Shown here piece by piece: positions 24,439-31,129 of a DNA stretch of 35,358 bases; position 1 is the first letter of the stretch; each line of letters opens with the position of its first letter. A model generated the notes under the pieces. That model saw only the letters and a program-made list of their open reading frames with translations, was not told the origin of the DNA and made no database searches. Both the position numbers and the translations under genes were made by a program. Origin of the DNA: Reyranella sp. (lineage in GTDB: Bacteria; Pseudomonadota; Alphaproteobacteria; Reyranellales; Reyranellaceae); contig JAUXWB010000113.1 in assembly GCA_030684475.1 (NCBI GenBank), positions 1-35,358 of the forward strand, written 5' to 3'.

Positions 24439-26804
24439 CCGATGCCGCCCTCTTTGCCACGTCTGCGGCCGCACCAGCGACGCGCGCGTGCGTGCATTGC
24501 GGCGACGCCATTCGCGGCGCGGGGGATGCCGCCTTCTGCTGTGCCGGATGCGCCAGCGCCCACGCCATCATCGGAGCGGCGGGCCTCGGCTCCTTCTATC
24601 GTCGTCTCGAGGACACTCGAGCCCGCAGACCCGTGCCGCTCGACGTCGATTTTGCCGGCTATGCCCGCCAAGCAGCCGCGGACGAGGCCGAGCTCGACCT
24701 GCTGATCGAAGGCCTCGACTGCGCCGCCTGTGTCTGGCTGATCGAGAGCCTGCTGGCGCGCAACCCGGCCGTCCTGCGGGCGCGCGTCAGCCTGTCGACC
24801 CGCCGCCTCTCGCTGCGCTGGCGTGGACCGGCAGCCGATGCCAACAACTACGCCGGGCTGGTTGCGGCCCTGGGGTTCCGGTTGGCACCGTACGAGGCCG
24901 TCGCCGCCACGGCCGGCGACGATCGCGATACGCGCGAGCTTTTGCGCTGTCTCGCCGTGGCGGGGTTCGCCGCCGCCAATGTCATGCTGCTGTCGGTGGC
25001 CGTCTGGTCGGGCGAGGATGGCTCGATGGGCGAGGCCACACGCGCCCTGTTCCATTGGCTATCGGCCGCCATCGCCCTGCCGGCCGTGGCCTACGCCGGC
25101 CGACCGTTCTTCCGCTCGGCCTACGCCGCCCTCACCGCGGGCCGGACCAACATGGACGTGCCGATCTCGATCGGCGTCACGCTCGCCTGCGTCATCAGCC
25201 TGCACGAGACCTGGGTCGGCGAGCGCCATACATTCTTCGATTCGGCGATCACGCTGGTCTTCTTCCTGCTGATCGGCCGCTATCTCGATCGCCGGGCGCG
25301 TGGCCGTGCCCGCCAGTCGGTGCGCGCCCTGCTGGCGCTGGCCGGCCGTAGCGCAACGGTCCTCGTGGCGGATGGCACGACCGCTTCGCGGCGCGTTGAC
25401 ACGCTGCTGCCGGGCGAGGTGCTGCTGGTGGCAGCGGGCGAGCGTCTGGGCGCCGATGGCATGGTGAGCGAGGGCGCTTCGGCACTCGATGCCGCGCTGG
25501 TGAGCGGCGAGAGTATACCGGTCAACGTCGAGCCCGGCGCGAAGGTCTTCGCCGGCATGGTCAATCTCGGCGGGCCGATTCGCGTTCGCGTCACGGCCGC
25601 AGGCGAGCACACGCTGCTGTCGGAAATCGTGCGTCTGGTCGAGGCGGCGGAGCGCGGTCGCTCGCGTTTCATCGCGATCGCCGACAGGGTGGCGCGCGCC
25701 TATGCACCGGTCGTCCACCTGACGGCGCTGCTCACGTTCCTCGGCTGGATGCTGCTGGGCGGCCTTCCCTGGGATCGCGCGCTGGTGATCGCAACCGCCG
25801 TTCTGATTATCACCTGCCCCTGTGCGCTGGCGCTCGCGGTCCCGGTGGTCCAGGTTGTCGCCAGCACTCGCCTGCTGCGCGCCGGCGTGCTGCTGCTCTC
25901 GCCCGCGGCGCTCGAGCGCCTCGCCGGGGTGGACCATATCGTGCTCGACAAGACCGGCACCCTGACACTCGGCCGGCCCGAATTGGTCGCGGGCAGCGGC
26001 GATGTCGAGGCGCTGGAGATTGCAGCCGGCATGGCCGCCAACTCGCGCCATCCGCTGACCCAGGCGCTGGTCCGCGCCGCCCCCCGGTGTACAACGGCGC
26101 CGGGTGTGCAGGAGCACGCGGGTCATGGCCTGCAAATGGGCGATGTCCGGCTGGGGTCTGCACGCTTCTGCGGGGTTGCCGACGCTGTCGACGACGGCTG
26201 CTCCGAACTCTGGCTGGTGCGACCCGATCATGCGCCCGCACGCTTTGCCTTTGCCGATCGCCTGCGCCCCGACGCGGCGGCCGCGATCGTGGCCTTGGGT
26301 GCGGCGAACCTGCCGGTCGAGATCCTGTCCGGCGATCGAACTGCGGCCGTAGCCCACGCCGCGGCCGCCGCCGGCATTTCGCGCTGGCGCGCCGAGGTGA
26401 CGCCGGCCGACAAAGCCCGACGCCTCGCCGAACTCACTGCCCAGGGCAAGCGCGTGCTGATGGTGGGCGACGGGCTGAACGACGCCCCTGCGCTGGCGGC
26501 TGCCCATGCCTCGATCTCGCCGGCCACCGCCGCCGAGGCGACCCAGAACGCTGCCGATGCGGTCTTCCAGGGAGACGCCCTCTTCCCGGTCGTCGAGACG
26601 CTGCTGGTGGCGCGGCGAGCCGACCGGCTGGTGCGTCAGAATCTCGCCCTGGCGCTGCTCTACAATCTCGGCGCCGTGCCGCTTGCCGTCATTGGCGAGG
26701 TGACGCCGCTGATCGCCGCCATTGCGATGTCGTCGTCCTCCCTGCTGGTGATCGGCAACGCCCTGCGTCTTGGCGCACGGCCGCCGGTTCGAAAGGTGCG
26801 CTGA
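24435..26804 (+). CDS. ccoI: Copper-translocating P-type ATPase CcoI (FixI)
   Basis: A 789-aa P1B-type ATPase. A Cys-rich N-terminus (CVHCGDAI ... CCAGCASAH) is followed by a heavy-metal-binding domain with GLDCAACVWLIE and eight membrane helices. The metal-path motif CPC lies at about residue 460 (TCPCALALA). The phosphorylated Asp of DKTGTLTLG lies at about residue 505. SRHPLTQAL and MVGDGLNDAPAL complete the core. It moves Cu(I) outward to supply the CuB site of CcoN. The start overlaps ccoH by 4 bp and the stop overlaps ccoS by 1 bp. Confidence 0.96.
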   Translation: MTDAALFATSAAAPATRACVHCGDAIRGAGDAAFCCAGCASAHAIIGAAGLGSFYRRLEDTRARRPVPLDVDFAGYARQAAADEAELDLLIEGLDCAACVWLIESLLARNPAVLRARVSLSTRRLSLRWRGPAADANNYAGLVAALGFRLAPYEAVAATAGDDRDTRELLRCLAVAGFAAANVMLLSVAVWSGEDGSMGEATRALFHWLSAAIALPAVAYAGRPFFRSAYAALTAGRTNMDVPISIGVTLACVISLHETWVGERHTFFDSAITLVFFLLIGRYLDRRARGRARQSVRALLALAGRSATVLVADGTTASRRVDTLLPGEVLLVAAGERLGADGMVSEGASALDAALVSGESIPVNVEPGAKVFAGMVNLGGPIRVRVTAAGEHTLLSEIVRLVEAAERGRSRFIAIADRVARAYAPVVHLTALLTFLGWMLLGGLPWDRALVIATAVLIITCPCALALAVPVVQVVASTRLLRAGVLLLSPAALERLAGVDHIVLDKTGTLTLGRPELVAGSGDVEALEIAAGMAANSRHPLTQALVRAAPRCTTAPGVQEHAGHGLQMGDVRLGSARFCGVADAVDDGCSELWLVRPDHAPARFAFADRLRPDAAAAIVALGAANLPVEILSGDRTAAVAHAAAAAGISRWRAEVTPADKARRLAELTAQGKRVLMVGDGLNDAPALAAAHASISPATAAEATQNAADAVFQGDALFPVVETLLVARRADRLVRQNLALALLYNLGAVPLAVIGEVTPLIAAIAMSSSSLLVIGNALRLGARPPVRKVR

Positions 26805-26944
26805 TGGACAGCCTGCTCATCCTCGTTCCGGCCGCGCTCATCCTCGGCCTGATCGCTCTGGCGGCGTTCCTGTGGGCGCTGCGCAACGGCCAATATGACG
26901 ACCCCGACGGGGCCGCCGGCCGTATTCTGTTCGACGACGATTGA
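26804..26944 (+). CDS. ccoS: cbb3 oxidase maturation protein CcoS
   Basis: A 46-aa protein with one membrane helix (LILVPAALILGLIALAAFLW) followed by the conserved GQYDDPDGAAGRILFDDD end, which is diagnostic for CcoS. It is required for cofactor insertion into cbb3 oxidase. TGATG joins its ATG to the ccoI stop. Confidence 0.95.
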   Translation: MDSLLILVPAALILGLIALAAFLWALRNGQYDDPDGAAGRILFDDD

Positions 26945-26954
26945 GGAGAGAAAG

Positions 26955-27143
26955 ATGTCTCATTGGATCATGGGAATCATGGCCGCGCTGTTCGGCTTCG
27001 TCGGCCTGTTCATGGCCTCGGGCGCGCGCGACGCCGGCATCCTGGGCTTCGGCCTCGCAATGTCGCTGTTCGCCGTCCTATTTTGTTGGTGGATGATCAA
27101 GATCGCCTACGACGAGGCCGAGCAGAGTCCGGACAACAACTGA
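26955..27143 (+). CDS. Small two-helix membrane protein after ccoS
   Basis: A 62-aa protein starting at ATG 26955 behind GAGGAGAGAAAG, 10 bp after ccoS. It has two hydrophobic segments (IMGIMAALFGFVGLFMASG and LGFGLAMSLFAVLFCWWMIK) and a polar acidic end (YDEAEQSPDNN). No family is recognised. Spacing and strand place it as the last gene of the cco operon, so it is likely FixK-controlled. The 10-bp spacings match those between ccoN, O, Q, P and G, H, which suggests it is not an accidental passenger. Confidence 0.7.
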   Translation: MSHWIMGIMAALFGFVGLFMASGARDAGILGFGLAMSLFAVLFCWWMIKIAYDEAEQSPDNN

Positions 27144-27155
27144 CGGTCGTTGTCC
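27131..27155. terminator. Hairpin between the cco operon and the prophage, likely terminator
   Basis: GGACAACAAC (27131-27140) pairs with GTCGTTGTCC (27146-27155) at 9 of 10 positions around a 5-nt loop that includes the stop codon of the 62-aa gene. It sits between convergent transcripts. No T-run is seen, so efficiency is uncertain. Confidence 0.5.
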
Positions 27156-27172
27156 GGATCTGTCCCGACTTG

Positions 27173-27682
27173 TCACGACCTGTCCTCATCCACGCCGCGC
27201 TCCCACAACGACCGCTCGGCCGCCCGGCGACGAACCAGGCCGGGCAGTTTGCGGGCGCCGGCGAAGACCCAGCGGTCGAACTGCGGGCCGGCCTCGGCGA
27301 GACGTCCGGCATTGACCAGGCGCCGCAGCGTCGAGGCCGACAGCGCGCCCTCGCCCAGGTTGAAGGTGAAGCTCACCAGCGCATCGAAGCACGGGTCGGC
27401 TAGAGGGAGCTCGATCAGCCGGCACACAGCACCTTCGTAGCGCGGAAGGTCGGCACGCAGCAGCGCCTCACCCTCCTCCGGCGAGAGCGGCGCTTCGAAG
27501 CGCTCGCCCTCCCGGACGACGTGTCCGTATCCTACGGTCGGGAGTCCCGCGGGGCAGATATAGGGCACGGGCGAAAAGCCCTCGAAGGCGCGGATCAGGG
27601 AAAGGCCGGCCGCGCCGGTCGCGCGTGGACTTCCCTTGGGACTTTCCAGGGGGCTTCCCTGGCGACTGCCCTTGGAGTTCAT
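27173..27682 (-). CDS. Phage lysozyme (GH24 endolysin)
   Basis: A 169-aa muramidase of family GH24. The catalytic residues follow the E-8aa-(D/C)-5aa-T pattern: Glu34, Cys43 and Thr49 (FEGFSPVPYICPAGLPTVGYGH). The Asp of T4 lysozyme is replaced by Cys, as in many phage endolysins. Residues 2-21 are a low-complexity, Ser/Gly/Pro-rich lead (repeat unit ~SKGS) encoded by a 12-bp tandem repeat. There is no signal or SAR helix, so holin-dependent release is expected. The start ATG 27682 overlaps the holin stop (ATGA). Confidence 0.9.
   Translation of the reverse strand: MNSKGSRQGSPLESPKGSPRATGAAGLSLIRAFEGFSPVPYICPAGLPTVGYGHVVREGERFEAPLSPEEGEALLRADLPRYEGAVCRLIELPLADPCFDALVSFTFNLGEGALSASTLRRLVNAGRLAEAGPQFDRWVFAGARKLPGLVRRRAAERSLWERGVDEDRS
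27628..27675. repeat. Four-copy 12-bp minisatellite inside the lysozyme start
   Basis: Four consecutive 12-nt units on the plus strand: GACTTCCCTTGG, GACTTTCCAGGG, GGCTTCCCTGGC and GACTGCCCTTGG. Read on the minus strand they encode four tetrapeptides (SKGS, RQGS, PLES, PKGS). The length keeps the frame, so copy changes would not break the protein. Confidence 0.75.
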
Positions 27683-28149
27683 CCGCGCCCCCGTTCCTTG
27701 TTGAAGGTGCGATTGCCGAACCAGAAAGTGACGATGGCGGCCCATACCGCCCAGTCCTCCTCGCCCCACATCGAGAGCAGCGTCGCGGCGGAACCGCTGT
27801 GGTCCTGCTGCAGGATGACGAACTGCGCCGCCTTCACGCCGGCATAGAGGGCGAAGAAGCAGAGCGTCAGGAACGGCCGCACGAAGCCGTTGAAGGCGTC
27901 GACCCATTTCACGCCCGTGGGCTTCAGCGCGGCGGTGAACGCCGCGAGTTCGGTGGCGACGTCGGCCTGCGTGTTGATCTCGGCCATCCTGGCGGCGTGA
28001 CCCGCCTGGATCATCTGGAGCTGGAAGTCGCCCTGGGTGCGCAGCATCTCGAGTTCCTGCGCATGGTTCTGTTTCTGCTCGAAAAAGCCGATCAGGCGCG
28101 GCGCCAGGGAGCCCAGCAGGCCGACAATGGAACCCAGCAATGCAAGCAT
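27679..28149 (-). CDS. Holin, three-TM GTA/phage type
   Basis: A 156-aa protein with one N-terminal hydrophobic segment (LALLGSIVGLLGSLAPRLIGF), a coiled-coil-like polar middle (QKQNHAQELEMLRTQGDF) and two C-terminal helices (PFLTLCFFALYAGV and EDWAVWAAIVTFWFGNRTF). This is the layout of the 3-TM holin family found in phages and gene transfer agents. It should permeabilise the inner membrane and release the lysozyme encoded just downstream (4-bp overlap). Confidence 0.8.
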   Translation of the reverse strand: MLALLGSIVGLLGSLAPRLIGFFEQKQNHAQELEMLRTQGDFQLQMIQAGHAARMAEINTQADVATELAAFTAALKPTGVKWVDAFNGFVRPFLTLCFFALYAGVKAAQFVILQQDHSGSAATLLSMWGEEDWAVWAAIVTFWFGNRTFNKERGRG

Positions 28150-28157
28150 GTGTCACC

Positions 28158-28364
28158 TCAAGAAAGATGGAAGGCTTTGGTGAAGAAGAACCAGGCGACG
28201 CACGACAGGCCGCCGATGCCGGTGGTCAGCATGGCGGCCAGCGTCGACCAGCCCAGCGCCTCGATGCGGCCAACCCGTTCGCGGAGGGCGCCGTAGCGTT
28301 CGGCGCAGACCGCCTCGTGGCTGGCGAGGCGTTTGTCGATGTCGTGGATGTCGGGAAGGACCAT
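28158..28364 (-). CDS. Small phage membrane protein, possible holin accessory
   Basis: A 68-aa protein with a polar, helical N-terminal half (DIDKRLASHEAVCAERYGAL) and one C-terminal membrane helix (STLAAMLTTGIGGLSCVAWF). It starts at ATG 28364 behind ACAGGAGA and ends 8 bp before the holin gene. The layout resembles hemolysin XhlA-like lysis accessories, but no firm match can be claimed. Confidence 0.6.
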   Translation of the reverse strand: MVLPDIHDIDKRLASHEAVCAERYGALRERVGRIEALGWSTLAAMLTTGIGGLSCVAWFFFTKAFHLS

Positions 28365-28478
28365 CAGCAGTCTCCTGTGTAGGGATGGGTCATGGAAAGA
28401 GTACCGGTGGAGAGGCGCGTGCAGGCTGGTTGGGCAATCACCGCTCATCGCGGCGTGCGCCTGCAGAGTCTCGTCGCC

Positions 28479-28859
28479 TCACAGGGTGGCTGACAGCCGG
28501 AACAGATCATCGATCTGGTCTGTCAGCCCGACGGTCGCGGCGACCGCCCGCAACAGCGGATCGTCGCGATGAAAGGTCGGCGAGAGCCACAATTCCTGCG
28601 TCAGCACGTCGGCCTGGGCCACGGCGTCACGAACCTCCGTGAGCTTGCCGATGTGATGCAGTACCCGGATCAACTGGCCGCGCGTGGCGCTCGGCGGCAC
28701 CGGATCGGCGAGCAGCGCCAGCGCGGCCTCGAAGGCTTCCTTGGTCGGCGGCGTGAAGCCTTCGGGGAAGAAGATATCCTCGTAGGTCTCTCCGCAGATG
28801 CTGTAGCCAGTCACGCCGAGCGCCGCGAGCGCCTTCCCCATGACGATCGACCGTTCCAT
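28479..28859 (-). CDS. Phage protein of unknown function after the tail fiber
   Basis: A 126-aa soluble protein beginning MERSIVMGKALAALGVTGYS, with a helical second half (LIRVLHHIGKLTEVRDAVAQ ... LRAVAATVGLTDQIDDLFRL). ATG 28859 sits in a TGATG with the tail fiber stop, and GGAGG precedes it. The position suggests a tail-fiber assembly partner or chaperone, but no family is recognised. Confidence 0.65.
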   Translation of the reverse strand: MERSIVMGKALAALGVTGYSICGETYEDIFFPEGFTPPTKEAFEAALALLADPVPPSATRGQLIRVLHHIGKLTEVRDAVAQADVLTQELWLSPTFHRDDPLLRAVAATVGLTDQIDDLFRLSATL

Positions 28860-30592
28860 CAGTACCTCCAATTGTAGGTGATGCCGCCGTTGGCGCCGGT
28901 TGAGTATCCAGCGCCAGAAACGAACTGTTCCAAAGCGCAGAGATACGACAGCCCGAAGGGCTGGCCTGATCCCGTTCCCGTTGGAGAACCATATCCATGC
29001 GCGCCCGGACTTCCGGTCACGTATGCCTGGAATGTCGAAGATGAGTTGAACCCCACGCCCATGTTGACGTTTGATCCAGCGCCACCCGAGTACACGGCGA
29101 CTCCGAACGAGCCCGATATTCCAACTTCTTTGAGCCCAGCAACGACGGTCACTCTGGAGGTCGCAAGGCCCGCTGCGGGGCGGGCTCCACCGGCGTAACT
29201 CCAGCCTCCGCTGTTGATGACCGAACCTGTCACATCCACCCGGTTGTACATATTCCAGACGCCGATGATCGCCTCGCCGAAACCGGCCGCGATCGAGCCC
29301 TTCTTGAAGTCAACTTGAGATGAGGCGTTGCAGTAGATCGTACCGACATAGGTCCCTCGCTGCGCCGCCGGCCCGTTGGCGATGTCGTGCTTGTTCACCC
29401 AGATCCCGTCGACCCTTTCGAGTTCGCTGGTGCCCGCGCCCGCGCCGCGTTCCGCCGTATAGTTGGCCCCGGTGTGAACACCCGACTGGGTTCCTGAGGT
29501 GTTGATGAACGTTCCGCCCACCTGGTCGGCGAGAGTCGTCGACAGCTTGAAGGTGTCGGTGTCGACCCTGGTGACGAAATAGGTCGTGCCCACCACAACC
29601 TGGGCGCCGGCGGGAAGATTCCCTGTCGTCGACTCCGGTGTCCAGGTCGCGCCGTCATGGAGCCCGTGACCGACCCAGGTAACGACGGCTGGCGTGGCGA
29701 CCGTGATGGTGAAGGTGCCAGCCTTCCGATGCTTCGGGCCACGGGTCAGCCGCACCGTGCCGCCATCGTTCCAGACGAACGCGTCGATCACCTGATAGGG
29801 CCCGGCCGCCGCGGGGCCCGCCTTGCCGATGCTGCTCTGGGTGAGATCGTTCGACCGCTCGATGAAAGCCGTCGGTACAAACGCAGATCCGTCGTAGATC
29901 GGGATGAAGGCGCCCGTGTAGGGGGTGTAAAAGATGGACGTCTTTCCGGTCTGATCGCCCGTCATCACCGGCTCTCCGGACGACAGCGTCAGCCGGCCCT
30001 GCGGCGCGACCGGCTGGCTGGGGATCCCCCATGCCAGATCGGCACCATCGACACCCAGGAACTGGCCCGCCGCCCCGCGCGCCAGCCGCTTGTATGCCGC
30101 GCCATCGCGGGTCAGCAGATCGCCTGATGCCGTCAGGATATTCATCGGTTGGAGCTGCTGGATCAGGGTAAGGTTGCCTTGCTCTGTCGCTGGCTCGCTG
30201 ATCGGCGAGAGACTTACCCGGCTGACGCGCTCCTCGAGCTGCTGTAGCGCCATGTAGATCTGGTCGAATCGCCGTTCGACGACCTCCGGGTAGTAACCAC
30301 CCTGGTTGGAAAGTACTGTGGTCTGGGTGTAGGGCACCGTGCGCACGATGGTAAGCTTGGTGCCCATCGCGATCTCGGAACCCGATAGCGGGTAGGTGAC
30401 CGCGCCGCCCGACGGGCTGCCGATGCCCATGACACCGTAGAGTGTGGGCGACAGCGTCGTCTCGACTCCGGAAACGTCGGTGAAGATGACTGCGAGATGA
30501 TCCGCCTCGAGCACCGGAAAAGAAAAGGGCCACTCCGTGGTGGCCCCGTTTCCGTCGTGGATTACCTTGTTGATGGTCGATGAGAGAGACAT
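28859..30592 (-). CDS. Phage tail fiber protein
   Basis: A 577-aa protein. Residues 1-~120 carry the T7-type tail-fiber N-terminal module (INKVIHDGNGATTEWPFSFP, IVRTVPYTQTTVLSNQGGYY, EVVERRFDQIYMALQQLEER), which attaches to the tail. The middle has a VGHGLHDGATW / TTYFVTRVDTDTFKLSTT stretch similar to the FCCH-like repeat in the next tail gene. The C-terminus is glycine-rich and probably holds the receptor-binding part. ATG 30592 follows AGGAGGAG. Host range should depend on its last ~150 residues. Confidence 0.85.
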   Translation of the reverse strand: MSLSSTINKVIHDGNGATTEWPFSFPVLEADHLAVIFTDVSGVETTLSPTLYGVMGIGSPSGGAVTYPLSGSEIAMGTKLTIVRTVPYTQTTVLSNQGGYYPEVVERRFDQIYMALQQLEERVSRVSLSPISEPATEQGNLTLIQQLQPMNILTASGDLLTRDGAAYKRLARGAAGQFLGVDGADLAWGIPSQPVAPQGRLTLSSGEPVMTGDQTGKTSIFYTPYTGAFIPIYDGSAFVPTAFIERSNDLTQSSIGKAGPAAAGPYQVIDAFVWNDGGTVRLTRGPKHRKAGTFTITVATPAVVTWVGHGLHDGATWTPESTTGNLPAGAQVVVGTTYFVTRVDTDTFKLSTTLADQVGGTFINTSGTQSGVHTGANYTAERGAGAGTSELERVDGIWVNKHDIANGPAAQRGTYVGTIYCNASSQVDFKKGSIAAGFGEAIIGVWNMYNRVDVTGSVINSGGWSYAGGARPAAGLATSRVTVVAGLKEVGISGSFGVAVYSGGAGSNVNMGVGFNSSSTFQAYVTGSPGAHGYGSPTGTGSGQPFGLSYLCALEQFVSGAGYSTGANGGITYNWRY

Positions 30593-30622
30593 GTTACTCC
30601 TCCTGGGACTCCTCCCGTTGCT

Positions 30623-31129
30623 TCAGATCCAAAAACGATGAAACGGCCGAGCCTCGACGCCCCAGCGGGTCGCCGGATCGATCGTGAAGCCCAGCCACGA
30701 GAGCCAGCGCACAGCCCTGACATGGCGGGCGTCGACCCGGTTCTCCAGGCACGGGTAGTGGTCGCGCATCCTGGCCAGCAACGGCCGGGACAGCCGGGCA
30801 ATATCGGGTCCGAGGGCCTCAAAGGCATCTGTCGCCAGCAGCCACGGACAGCCCCTGCCTTCGACCAGCGACAGGGGCCCAACGCCCCACAAGGCGATCG
30901 GCTGACTGCCGGTATCGCGTACGGCCCAGACGTGCGTGCTGAGGTCATAGGATCTGCGTACCGCCTCGGTCGGGGCGACGCCGGACGCGGCCCGAATCTC
31001 CTCCACATCGGCAGCGCGCAACCGCGGAGCGAGGCTCTCCGCGTCGGCGCGGGACGCCGGGCCGATGGCGAACCGCCCCCCCTCACCTAGCCCCTCCCCC
31101 GAAGACGGGGGCGAGGAACAAGAGCGCAT
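30623..31129 (-). CDS. gp13-like (DUF2833/GNAT-like) phage internal virion protein
   Basis: A 168-aa protein with a GNAT-like fold signature: RLRAADVEEIRAASG, WAVRDTGSQPIALWGVGPL and RAVRWLSWLGFTID. It resembles the T7 gp13 internal-virion family (DUF2833). Residues 2-18 read SSPPSSGEGLGEGG, which is the translation of an extragenic repeat (31084-31116), so the native start may be farther downstream. ATG 31129 lies in a TGATG with the upstream tail gene. Confidence 0.75.
   Translation of the reverse strand: MRSCSSPPSSGEGLGEGGRFAIGPASRADAESLAPRLRAADVEEIRAASGVAPTEAVRRSYDLSTHVWAVRDTGSQPIALWGVGPLSLVEGRGCPWLLATDAFEALGPDIARLSRPLLARMRDHYPCLENRVDARHVRAVRWLSWLGFTIDPATRWGVEARPFHRFWI
31084..31116. repeat. 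GC-rich palindromic repeat inside the gp13-like gene start
   Basis: CCCCCG (31096-31101) and CGGGGG (31106-31111) pair around AAGA, and outer CCT/AGG bases continue after a bulge. In the coding frame it yields PPSSGEGLGEGG, a peptide that recurs when this kind of extragenic repeat is translated. It is probably an inserted repeat that kept the frame open. Confidence 0.55.

Noticed and set aside
27161-27190. Three 10-bp units TGTCNCGACY after the cco operon as an attachment site
   Set aside because: The units overlap the lysozyme 3' end, and no matching copy or integrase is visible to support an att site.
28859-30592. Diversity-generating retroelement at the tail fiber, as in phage BPP-1
   Set aside because: No reverse transcriptase or template repeat is in the window and no adenine-biased variable repeat is seen at the fiber 3' end.
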